Assembly (NCBI GenBank): GCA_964580995.1
Contig: CAZOMV010000071.1
Location: 1-31,136, forward strand
DNA from: JAKJEP01 sp964580995
Lineage (GTDB): Bacteria; Planctomycetota; Phycisphaerae; Sedimentisphaerales; SM23-30
Length of the DNA: 31,136 nt
Reading direction: 5' to 3'
The notes under the pieces were generated by a model. It did no database searches. It was not told the origin of the DNA and was given only the letters and a program-made list of their open reading frames with translations. The translations under genes and the position numbers were made by a program. This document shows positions 17,746 through 24,567 of the stretch, in pieces (position 1 is the stretch's first letter; each line of letters opens with the position of its first letter).

Positions 17746-20034
17746 ATGAAACGATTTTATATCTGGTTATTTTTGATTTTATTTTTCCAGAATCCTACTT
17801 GTTTTTCGCAACCCACTGCAGAAGAACTGCTGGCTTTTCGAATTCAGGATGGTGATTTCCAACCGGTCAAAACAGCAAATTGGGTACTCGACGGTGCCGT
17901 GAAAGTATTTCTGCCTCCGGTGGATACACCGGACATTCTTATTCGCATCGAGGAAGCGATCAGCCAGGGGATTGATATCGATATCATCCATACGGGCGGT
18001 TACTGGCCCTACTATCCGCTGGTGCGAGACGATGCAAAATCAGGGATTCCCCCCGCGGAGAGCGAAATGATTCGTGCGGTGGCTTCCTCGGTGCACCAGC
18101 ATAAAATACGTCTGGTTTTTGGAGTTACACCCTATGCTCCCGTGGCCCTGGTGCGGCAGCATCCGGAATGGATGGTATATCCTATCGAGGAGGATTCCAT
18201 CACGCAGCAGGCGAACCTGGATTTGACCGCGCCCGAACACTGGCATTTGCGTGCATTGGGATTGAACAGCCCGTATGGGGATTATTTAATTGAGTGTTTA
18301 GCCGAAGCGATGGCAGAATATGGTTTCGACGGATATTCATTCGACGGCTTATATCACCCCTTTATCAATTATGCCCCGTATGAAAAGGAACTTTTTCAAA
18401 AGGAAAGCGGCAGGCCGTTTCCCCGGCAGGTCGATCTCCATGACCTGGATTATCGAATTTATCTCTATTGGGCGGACGAAAAACTGGAGCAATGGTACCG
18501 CAAGCTGCATGAGCGGCTGCGGCAAGTGCGTGCGGATGCCGCGATTTATACCTGGACTACCAATGCCGGCCGGTACGGGCATTTTTTGACCAGTCCGCGC
18601 GTCATGTCCACCCGGATGAATCAACTGTTCGATTGCCCGGTGCAGGAATGGTGGCTGGATGAAGTGAATTTGGGGGCCAGTGTGGTTCCTTATTTTGGGG
18701 CGGCGTATGTCCGGTCGGTTGGCTCAGCGGCGGGAGCTTGTGAACCTTACCTGATGACCCGCGGGAATCCGTATTGCACGGAAAGTTTTCCTCCCCATGA
18801 ACTGTTCTGCCGTTGTATGGGGGCGATTACCAACGGCGCCTTTACCCCCCTGTCGTTCACGGCCGGCCCCAAAACCACGTATGAAGTATTGCGGCAGATT
18901 GCCCTCCGCAAACCCTGGCTTGTCCATACCCGCCCCCTACCCTGGGCGGCCTTGCTGGTTAGTGAACAAACCCGGCAATTTTATAATCCGCAACAGATTG
19001 TGAATGGATACCTGGCTCATCCACTTGGCGTGTACCGTGCGGCACTCGAGGGGCATTTGAATCTTACGCTGATTAATGACTGGGACCTGATACCGGAAAA
19101 ACTGGCGCCGTTCCGCGTGCTGATTCTGGCCAATGCCGCCTGCCTTTCCAATTCCCAGATCGAAGCCATACGGCACTTTGTGAGCGGCGGCGGCGGGCTG
19201 GTGGCCACCTGCGACAGTTCACGGTTTGATATGCTGGGCCGCAGCCGGGGCGATTTTGCCCTGTCAGACCTTTTTGGCGTAGAGTATCAAGGACAGATAA
19301 CTACCTCGGCGGCTCCGGTCAAGCTGGATGAGAATTTTGCCCGGGTCGTGGACGATAGCTATTGGGCGCAGCGGGAGGGAATTGCGGCTCTGCGCTGGGG
19401 AGGAGGTGACATTGAGACTTCCGAATTAATTGATATTGCAGGCATGGCGGAACTGGTACCTACGGCCCAGGCGACCTTCAAGGGGCCTCTGCTAAAGATT
19501 TCTTCGCCGGCTTCTCCCATGAAACGTGCTATGATTCTGTTCCCCAACGCCGGTGCGGAGCACTTTCCGGCGGCGGCGATGGGGCCGTTTGGGAAAGGCC
19601 GGGTGGTTTATCTGGCGTGCGGCCTGGATGCCGCCTATTTTAATTATGGATTTCCCTATCAACGACTGGTCCTGAATCATGCCCTTCAATGGGCGTCCCA
19701 GGTGCCTTTTGGCATAGAAGTGAAGGCCCCGATGTGTGTGCAAACCACCTTTTACCAGCAAGAAGATCAAAATGGCAGGCGAATCCTTGTTCATCTATTC
19801 AACGGATTGAATACAACATCGGGGCATGGATTACCATCGGTGGAAGTTCCTTTACGGGAGGAAGCAGTAGCCATTTCCGGGATTGAGATTCGCTTTATGG
19901 ATTATCCTGTCAGACAATTCCATCTGGAACCGGGTAATCAATCCATTTCCTGGGAGCAGAAAGCGGGTGACGATGTGGTGAAAATTCCTTCCCTGTCAGT
20001 CCATGCCATACTGGTGGCGGAACTGGAACAGTAA
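17746..20034 (+). CDS. Secreted glycoside-hydrolase-like protein with GH42 trimerisation-like domain
   Basis: This is a 762-residue exported protein. The signal peptide is about residues 1-21 (MKRFYIWLFLILFFQNPTCFS). Residues about 45-390 look like a TIM barrel of the uncharacterised GHL-type hydrolases. Barrel-like strands include DIDIIHTGGYWPYYP, IRLVFGVTPYAP and YGFDGYSFDGLYHP; Asp195 or Asp200 in the last is a candidate catalytic residue. Residues about 400-640 resemble the GH42 M (trimerisation/amidotransferase-like) domain, with FRVLILANAACLSNSQIEAI, FVSGGGGLVATCD and GKGRVVYLACGLDA. The C-terminus is a small beta domain. The substrate cannot be named, and plant or algal polysaccharide is only a guess from the lineage. 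It converges on the pseudopilin gene with a 35-base gap lacking a terminator. Confidence 0.75.
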   Translation: MKRFYIWLFLILFFQNPTCFSQPTAEELLAFRIQDGDFQPVKTANWVLDGAVKVFLPPVDTPDILIRIEEAISQGIDIDIIHTGGYWPYYPLVRDDAKSGIPPAESEMIRAVASSVHQHKIRLVFGVTPYAPVALVRQHPEWMVYPIEEDSITQQANLDLTAPEHWHLRALGLNSPYGDYLIECLAEAMAEYGFDGYSFDGLYHPFINYAPYEKELFQKESGRPFPRQVDLHDLDYRIYLYWADEKLEQWYRKLHERLRQVRADAAIYTWTTNAGRYGHFLTSPRVMSTRMNQLFDCPVQEWWLDEVNLGASVVPYFGAAYVRSVGSAAGACEPYLMTRGNPYCTESFPPHELFCRCMGAITNGAFTPLSFTAGPKTTYEVLRQIALRKPWLVHTRPLPWAALLVSEQTRQFYNPQQIVNGYLAHPLGVYRAALEGHLNLTLINDWDLIPEKLAPFRVLILANAACLSNSQIEAIRHFVSGGGGLVATCDSSRFDMLGRSRGDFALSDLFGVEYQGQITTSAAPVKLDENFARVVDDSYWAQREGIAALRWGGGDIETSELIDIAGMAELVPTAQATFKGPLLKISSPASPMKRAMILFPNAGAEHFPAAAMGPFGKGRVVYLACGLDAAYFNYGFPYQRLVLNHALQWASQVPFGIEVKAPMCVQTTFYQQEDQNGRRILVHLFNGLNTTSGHGLPSVEVPLREEAVAISGIEIRFMDYPVRQFHLEPGNQSISWEQKAGDDVVKIPSLSVHAILVAELEQ

Positions 20035-20069
20035 ATATTTGTATCTATTCCCAAACCTATTCCATCTGA

Positions 20070-20900
20070 TTATTCCAGATCGAAATCGCTGTTATTGAGC
20101 GTATCGAACCAGCCCAGGTCCATCTGGGAGGACTGCACTCCGTACACGTTTAGATCGTTGTATTCCATTCTTTTGTGAGATTCGACGTGGCCATCCGCCC
20201 AGCCGACGTTGGTACAACTTAGATGACGGAAATGGATGCTGGGTGAGGCAAATCCCCAAGCGGGCATGGGGATGCCGTCGGAGAGAAAAAACGGCGGTTC
20301 TGCAAAGGAATATTCCAGCAAGTAGGGCTGGCCGGCCTCGTCCAGCTTGGCCATGGCGCAATCGGCGAACATCAGGGTCTCGGTGGGAGTTTGAATATCG
20401 GATTGATTGGCGGGTTGATCGCAGGCGGCGAAACCGGATTTCCAGATTTTGGAGCCGACATAGGTCATATTGTAGCCGTAGCCGCCGCAGCCGTCCTCGT
20501 AATCCCACTGCCAGGGATCGCCGTGGCGAAAATCCACCCGTTCGGGGCACTGCTTGACTTTTCCCTCGCCGATATATTCGGCCAGCGGGCTTCGATGCGG
20601 ATCGAAGGGATCGTTGATGGAGTCCCTTTCGCCATGCCAGCGGCATAAATTGGTACTGGCGATATCTTCGGCCGCCAGGGCGAAATAATCCTGGTTTTCG
20701 GTAGCGTAGCCGATATTCGCCATCACCAATTGATACAGATTCGTCTGGCATAAAACCTGGCGAGCGTGCTGCCGGATGCGAGCCAGGGCGGGCAGCAGGA
20801 TGCTGAGTAATACGGTAATGATGCTGATTACCACCAGCAGTTCAATCAGGGTAAAGGCGGTTCGCTCTTTTTTTCGCATGTTCATTGGTTGTTTAGGCAT
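20070..20900 (-). CDS. Prepilin-like protein with H-X9-DG motif
   Basis: This is a type II pseudopilin-like protein of 276 residues. The type III signal is ERTAFTLIELLVVISIITVL, with expected cleavage before Phe16 and the conserved Glu at residue 20 (position 5 of the mature form). The C-terminal H-X9-DG motif, seen in the very numerous planctomycete and lentisphaera pseudopilins, is complete: His226, nine residues, Asp236-Gly237. Between lie an aromatic, Cys-containing region and PTETLMFADCA. The gene is the last of the B12-riboswitch operon, and its ATG shares one base with the preceding stop (TAATG at 20898-20902). Export and surface assembly by a type II secretion/pilus machine is known for the family. 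Its link to B12 is inferred from the operon only. A start at Met8 is possible. Confidence 0.88.
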   Translation of the reverse strand: MPKQPMNMRKKERTAFTLIELLVVISIITVLLSILLPALARIRQHARQVLCQTNLYQLVMANIGYATENQDYFALAAEDIASTNLCRWHGERDSINDPFDPHRSPLAEYIGEGKVKQCPERVDFRHGDPWQWDYEDGCGGYGYNMTYVGSKIWKSGFAACDQPANQSDIQTPTETLMFADCAMAKLDEAGQPYLLEYSFAEPPFFLSDGIPMPAWGFASPSIHFRHLSCTNVGWADGHVESHKRMEYNDLNVYGVQSSQMDLGWFDTLNNSDFDLE

Positions 20901-21796
20901 TATTCAGGGGCCGGCTCGATCAGCCATTGTTTTGAGAAAACAGCGAAATCACGCAAGTCAATAAGATTGTCCCGGTCATAGGAAATATCGCAGCGGCTGT
21001 CCCAGTTAGGATCCCCCGGCTGCGCCAGCCAGGCATTGGCAAACGTCATCAAATCGATCAGATCGACTATGGCATTCTCGTCCCAATCAGCATTACAGGA
21101 ATTGAAGACACCGATCGCGTCCAGATCAAAACCGGCCGAACCGATAGTAGGATATGGATCATAGATGATATCGCCGGAGGTATCCCGGTACGTTCCATCG
21201 CCGATAATATCCACAATGCGAACGTATTTTACGCGGGTCACATCCAATAAGGGGGAAATCCCTTTCAGTTCGTTCAGGTCGAAAGGGGTTCCATACCCTT
21301 GCCGATATTTGCCGGCCAGGCCCGTGATATTGGTCGGGTCAACCGCACCATAAGAGGGGACTGGATTGGTGGTTAAGGAATTGTTTTCGAAACGGAAGAA
21401 ATGTTCGCCGTCGCTGGATACTTCCACAAAGGCCAGCTCCAGGAAGGTATCATTGACACTGTTTTCGAAAATCAGGAAATCAAAACCCTGCCGGTCTCCG
21501 ATCCCATTGTAAAAAAAGAGTGTAATCTGCCCGCCCCGTCCGAGTGAAACGACGTCAAAGGCGGTACCGGCCGCCTTCCCCAACGCCAGCAACGGAGTCT
21601 GCCAGGTGGAATCGCAATTACTGCCCACATGGTAATCCATATACCCATCCGCCCAGGCAATAATCGCCGGGTCATCCATATGGATGGCGGTGGTGCCGGG
21701 CTGCGAGGCGGAACCGGGATACGGCCCCGCCTCACTAACCGGATCGAGCAAATCCACTAGCAAAATAACGGCAAATAATAATCTCATGGTATCCAT
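20900..21796 (-). CDS. Secreted surface protein with C-terminal dockerin-like domain
   Basis: This 298-residue exported protein has a signal peptide of about residues 1-23 (cleavage near SEA). The main domain, about 25-230, matches a surface-protein family with blocks DVVSLGRGGQITLFF, GFDFLIFENSVNDTFLELA, FVEVSSDGEHFF, NITGLAGKYRQGYGTPFDL, VKYVRIVDIIGDG and IGSAGFDLDAIGVFN. From memory, proteins with these blocks occur beside DUF4465 genes in Bacteroidetes cobalamin loci; a search should confirm that. Residues 233-298 form a dockerin-like pair of EF-hand loops. DWDENAIVDLID has Asp/Asn at calcium positions 1, 3, 5, 9 and 12, and the second loop ends DNLIDLRD. It begins 4 bases after the DUF4465 stop and overlaps the pseudopilin start by one base, so it is firmly in the riboswitch operon. 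A cobamide-binding role is inferred. Confidence 0.82.
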   Translation of the reverse strand: MDTMRLLFAVILLVDLLDPVSEAGPYPGSASQPGTTAIHMDDPAIIAWADGYMDYHVGSNCDSTWQTPLLALGKAAGTAFDVVSLGRGGQITLFFYNGIGDRQGFDFLIFENSVNDTFLELAFVEVSSDGEHFFRFENNSLTTNPVPSYGAVDPTNITGLAGKYRQGYGTPFDLNELKGISPLLDVTRVKYVRIVDIIGDGTYRDTSGDIIYDPYPTIGSAGFDLDAIGVFNSCNADWDENAIVDLIDLMTFANAWLAQPGDPNWDSRCDISYDRDNLIDLRDFAVFSKQWLIEPAPE

Positions 21797-21800
21797 AAAA

Positions 21801-22568
21801 TCATGCTCTCGTACGCCGGATCCATAACCCGCCTAAACCAAGAAGAACCAGCGAAATCGGTTCCGGGACCAGGGTGTCAATTGCGAAATAGCCGGGGGTA
21901 TTCATATAACCATACGAATAATCGCTGGAATCCATACTGAATTCCAGGCTTTTTACCATACCCAGGCCGGTCAGGTCCACATAGTGCCAGATATTGACAA
22001 TTTCGCTTTTCCCGTCCCTGAAATCAGCCAGATAGAAATCCACAGAGCCGGTCACAACTCCCGCCGCATCTTTTCCGGTAATCGTCAACGTAAACCAGTC
22101 CCCGGCGGCAAAAGGATCCACCCCAAAGGAGGAATCCCCATAAAGCATGGTATAGTAGGCATAATTATTGTTATTCACATACAACCCATCGATGATTCGG
22201 GCGGTATTCAGCGTGATAGTAGGAAATTCAGTCCAGCCCACAAAACCAATCCCGTAATTCACCGAACCGCCCTGCCCGCTCCCGGAAATGACATTGTACT
22301 GGGAAGACAAGCCCTGCAGGGTGGTATTGGTCCGGTTGGAATAAGCGAAACCATCCCAACTGGTAATACCATCGCCCCAATCGGTAAAATTATTATTAAA
22401 AGTCACAGCCCCGCTAGGGAAACCTCCCGTTCCATCCGCTCCATTCCAATAGGAATCGGTATCGAGTGTCAAATCATCAAAATCAGCCAGGCTTGCCAAT
22501 GCCGAATCGGCAGCGGCAGTAAACAGCAGTAAAGCGAATGTAATTTTTAAAAATTTGTTCCATTTCAT
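21801..22568 (-). CDS. DUF4465 protein with PEP-CTERM sorting signal
   Basis: This 255-residue exported protein has a signal peptide of about residues 1-26 (cleavage near SALA). The mature part is a DUF4465 domain: ADFDDLTLDTDSYWNG, FNNNFTDWGDGITSWDGFAYSN, GSGQGGSVNYGIG, WFTLTITGKDAAG, VDFYLADFRDGKSEIVNIW and HYVDLTGLGMVKSLEFSMDS are characteristic. Residues 234-255 are a PEP-CTERM signal: VPEP, a hydrophobic stretch and the basic end WIRRTRA, for exosortase processing and surface display. AGAGGA lies 6-8 bases before the ATG. As the first gene after the cobalamin riboswitch and its terminators it should be expressed when cobalamin is scarce. Direct cobamide binding is a hypothesis, not shown by the sequence. 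Confidence 0.88.
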   Translation of the reverse strand: MKWNKFLKITFALLLFTAAADSALASLADFDDLTLDTDSYWNGADGTGGFPSGAVTFNNNFTDWGDGITSWDGFAYSNRTNTTLQGLSSQYNVISGSGQGGSVNYGIGFVGWTEFPTITLNTARIIDGLYVNNNNYAYYTMLYGDSSFGVDPFAAGDWFTLTITGKDAAGVVTGSVDFYLADFRDGKSEIVNIWHYVDLTGLGMVKSLEFSMDSSDYSYGYMNTPGYFAIDTLVPEPISLVLLGLGGLWIRRTRA

Positions 22569-22618
22569 TTTTTATTCCTCTCATAAAAACGCATACACAG
22601 TGATTTACACGAAACGAC

Positions 22619-22630
22619 ATCAGCGCTGAT
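22619..22630. promoter_or_regulatory. Perfect 12-bp palindrome in the operon leader
   Basis: ATCAGCGCTGAT lies between the second leader terminator and the ribosome site of the DUF4465 gene. It could be a protein-binding operator or a short RNA hairpin, and it could also be chance. No matching second copy was noticed near the promoter. Confidence 0.3.
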
Positions 22631-22652
22631 TTTCTATTCACACGACTTGTAT

Positions 22653-22699
22653 AAAAAAAAAGAAGGAGGCGAAACTTCTTAGGAAAGTCCCGCCTCCTT
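22653..22699 (-). terminator. Intrinsic terminator 2 in the B12 leader
   Basis: Read on the minus strand, AAGGAGGCGGGACTT pairs with AAGTTTCGCCTCCTT (15 bp including two G-U pairs) around the loop TCCTAAG. The stem spans 22663-22699 and is followed by C and a run of nine T (22661-22653). It is very strong by shape. It lies downstream of terminator 1 and upstream of the first gene of the operon. Confidence 0.85.
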
Positions 22700-22719
22700 G
22701 CCAAAAGTGAGGTCGAATT

Positions 22720-22752
22720 AAAAAAGCCTCACACTTCGGAAAGCATGAGGCT
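22720..22752 (-). terminator. Intrinsic terminator 1 of the cobalamin riboswitch
   Basis: On the minus strand AGCCTCATGCTT pairs with AAGTGTGAGGCT (12 bp, two G-U pairs) around the loop TCCG, at 22725-22752, followed by a run of T (22725-22720). An upstream leader segment TGAGTCT (plus 22794-22800) could pair with its 5' arm AGCCTCA at six of seven positions, so it is a candidate antiterminator. This is the expected expression platform for ligand-induced termination. Confidence 0.85.
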
Positions 22753-22828
22753 CGGTTTGCCGGATAAAGCAGCATAACGCCGCTTGGCCGTCCAGACTCA
22801 ATCCACGAAGTCGTGTTCAGAACATATG

Positions 22829-22985
22829 GTTGGCTGGTCTTCTGGCTTTCGGATCATCCTACTTGCCGGGCCTTCCCGTCCGTTAAGGACAGTGGCATAA
22901 TCCGGCGTTCGTACCCGATTACAGCGGCGGGTCCGCGACGGTTTCGCACCGTCTTCCTGATTTAAGGCTCTTGCGAGCCACCAAC
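22829..22985 (-). ncRNA. Cobalamin (vitamin B12) riboswitch
   Basis: All core elements are in order on the minus strand. P1 arms GTTGGT (22980-22985) and GCCAAC (22829-22834) close the aptamer. A GGCTC/GAGCC hairpin and GACGGTGCGAAACCGTC (22937-22953) follow. Next come GGACCCGCCGCTGTAATCGG (ending near 22917), GCCACTG (22890-22896) and GGGAAGG (22871-22877). The B12 box AGCCAGAAGACCAGCC (22832-22847) ends the aptamer. In this RNA class, ligand binding lowers expression of the downstream genes. Here it leads into two intrinsic terminators and the DUF4465/surface-protein/pseudopilin operon. The coenzyme preference (adenosyl versus hydroxo or methyl forms) was not determined. Confidence 0.97.
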
Positions 22986-23019
22986 TTCTTCTCAATATTT
23001 ACTTGTCAATTATGACTGA

Positions 23020-23047
23020 ATCATACGAACCACGGAAAACTTGTCAA
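23020..23047 (-). promoter_or_regulatory. Sigma-70-type promoter of the B12-riboswitch operon
   Basis: On the minus strand a perfect TTGACA (23042-23047) is followed after 16 bases by TATGAT (23020-23025). Transcription would begin near 23013, about 28 bases before the riboswitch P1 arm. The distance to the end of the insertion sequence is about 70 bases, so the promoter is intact and probably predates the insertion. Confidence 0.75.
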
Positions 23048-23107
23048 CAGGAAATTTATTTTTTTTACAAAATGATTATAAAAAGCAAAAATATTAACCT
23101 CCATCGG

Positions 23108-23115
23108 GGAAATTG
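23108..23115. repeat. 8-bp target-site duplication, left copy
   Basis: GGAAATTG abuts the left inverted repeat, and the identical octamer abuts the right inverted repeat at 24505-24512. This marks the insertion site and suggests a relatively recent transposition. Confidence 0.88.
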
Positions 23116-24504
23116 GGGTGTTCGCTTAAGATAGTGTGCATCCATGCCTCATAACATAGTTCCAAAACTGTTGCCAGCGGCCTGTGGTGAGCTTCAAGGT
23201 TCGCAATGCCAGAACGCAACTGGCTCCGTCTTCTTTCCATCTCGACCCGGAAATACACATACGTTGTTTGATTAATGTCTTACAGGCTGCCTCCGTCACC
23301 CCGCTGCCGATGGGCAGATTCTCCTGAAGATGCCGGGCATACCCCATCTTCTTCTTATGATTTTTATAATACGTGATCACCTGCCGGATCTCCTCATCCC
23401 GCTCGATAAAATTTTTCTTGTCCAGATTGGATCTTTGTTTTTCCAGTTCCTGGATCAATCGTCCGGCGGCGCCCGGTTTATGTTTAAGATCATGACTGAA
23501 CGCATCCTCCCAAATCGTTTTATTTATTTTATCCCGGCCAAAGATGGCCGATGCCGCCTTGCTGATATACTCTCTGGCATGATAGAAATCCAGAAGCAGT
23601 CGTTTCGTATGGGTTCTGAGAAAGGTCCAATTCTCCCGGGCCCCGTCCGCCAGACCTATATATAATACCTCAGGAAACTTTTGTTTTACCCGCTCGATTT
23701 CCCTTGCGAATTTATCCGTAAATTTCTCTTTGCCGTACTCTGGTGTGGCGCTGCAATAAATCGTGTGCAGCCGTTCGCCCTGATTATCGTAAAACGTGAT
23801 CGAACCGCACATGGCCTCCCGCCAGCCCTCTTCTTGCATCAGCATGCACGTGCCATCTAAACCGATCGTGACAGAACGTACCGGCTGCTCGAATTCCGGC
23901 AGATCATACTCCCATTCGCTTTCATAACACTGGGCAATGGTACCGACCAAGTCGCTGAGCTTCTTGGCATAATTGCGGGATAGATCTCTGCCGTTGCATT
24001 CCCGCAGATCCTCCCGGATCGAATCCGCTCCGAATCGAGCGTATTTACCCGACACGATCTGGGCATAGCGAGGCGTCGAATTTAAAACCATCCGCCCGTC
24101 TGCTTCCAGCGGTACATAGGCACGGCCCCCCTTGGAGGTCTGATACGTGTGACGCTCCACCTGGACCGGCCCGTAGGGCGTTTCATAGCTCTGGGGGGCA
24201 TAGTCTTTGACGGTGTGTTTGACGCCGTTGACACGGATGGGTTCGCCATGGGTGTCGAACTGCTTGAGCATCGGGATCATAGCTGCCTGCCCGGCCTCAT
24301 TCAGAGACTGCTGCAAGGATTGCTCATCGTTGAGTATTTGGCCGGTTAATTCGACCGTAAACTGAATGGTCAGAGTGTTGTTTTTTTGTTCGATTAACTT
24401 CGCCGGCATGGTAATTACTCCTTTAAAAATGTTGTAACCATGCCAGAGTTATCGGACATAAACAAAAAAACCTTGAAATATAACACTATTTTAAGCGAGC
24501 ACCC
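23116..24504. mobile_element. Complete ISKra4-family insertion sequence (1,389 bp)
   Basis: The element is bounded by 22-bp terminal inverted repeats that match at 20 of 22 positions. The left one (23116-23137) begins GGGTGTTCGCTTAAG; the right one (24483-24504), read inward, begins GGGTGCTCGCTTAAA. It is flanked by the octamer GGAAATTG on both sides (23108-23115 and 24505-24512). It contains one intact transposase gene on the minus strand, whose stop codon falls inside the left repeat. Nothing suggests passenger genes. It sits between the B12-operon promoter and a decayed antiporter gene. Confidence 0.93.
23126..24409 (-). CDS. ISKra4-family transposase
   Basis: This DDE transposase of 427 residues appears full length. 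Family blocks are SLNEAGQAAMIPMLKQFDTHG, YGPVQVERHTYQTSKGGRAY, TIGLDGTCML, LYIGLADGARENWTFL, LLLDFYHAREYISKAA, and LPIGSGVTEAACKTLIKQRM followed by SGSRWKEDGA. Probable catalytic residues are Asp185 (GLDGT), Asp255 (LADGA) and Glu373 (GVTEAACK). AAAGGAG lies about 8 bases before the ATG. The gene runs in the same direction as the B12 operon, and no terminator is visible between its stop and the operon promoter, so low-level read-through is possible. Confidence 0.95.
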   Translation of the reverse strand: MPAKLIEQKNNTLTIQFTVELTGQILNDEQSLQQSLNEAGQAAMIPMLKQFDTHGEPIRVNGVKHTVKDYAPQSYETPYGPVQVERHTYQTSKGGRAYVPLEADGRMVLNSTPRYAQIVSGKYARFGADSIREDLRECNGRDLSRNYAKKLSDLVGTIAQCYESEWEYDLPEFEQPVRSVTIGLDGTCMLMQEEGWREAMCGSITFYDNQGERLHTIYCSATPEYGKEKFTDKFAREIERVKQKFPEVLYIGLADGARENWTFLRTHTKRLLLDFYHAREYISKAASAIFGRDKINKTIWEDAFSHDLKHKPGAAGRLIQELEKQRSNLDKKNFIERDEEIRQVITYYKNHKKKMGYARHLQENLPIGSGVTEAACKTLIKQRMCISGSRWKEDGASCVLALRTLKLTTGRWQQFWNYVMRHGCTLS

Positions 24505-24512
24505 GGAAATTG
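24505..24512. repeat. 8-bp target-site duplication, right copy
   Basis: GGAAATTG follows the right inverted repeat directly and equals 23108-23115. Joining the flanks restores a continuous pre-insertion sequence CATCGG-GGAAATTG-TATCAT. Confidence 0.88.
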
Positions 24513-24567
24513 TATCATAGGTTTTGGAATGAGCGATATTTACGATACAAATAGAGGAGGTGCGACA

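Noticed and set aside
20900..22568. Naming the two surface proteins BtuG or BtuH
   Set aside because: No seven-blade BtuG propeller repeats are visible, and I cannot confirm equivalence to BtuH from sequence alone; only the locus context supports a B12 role.
22798..22995. 65-codon minus-strand frame across the riboswitch
   Set aside because: The sequence is fully explained by the conserved cobalamin aptamer, and the frame has no ribosome site.
23004..23009. Second TTGACA on the minus strand near the riboswitch
   Set aside because: No -10 box follows at a workable distance, and a start from it would fall inside the aptamer.
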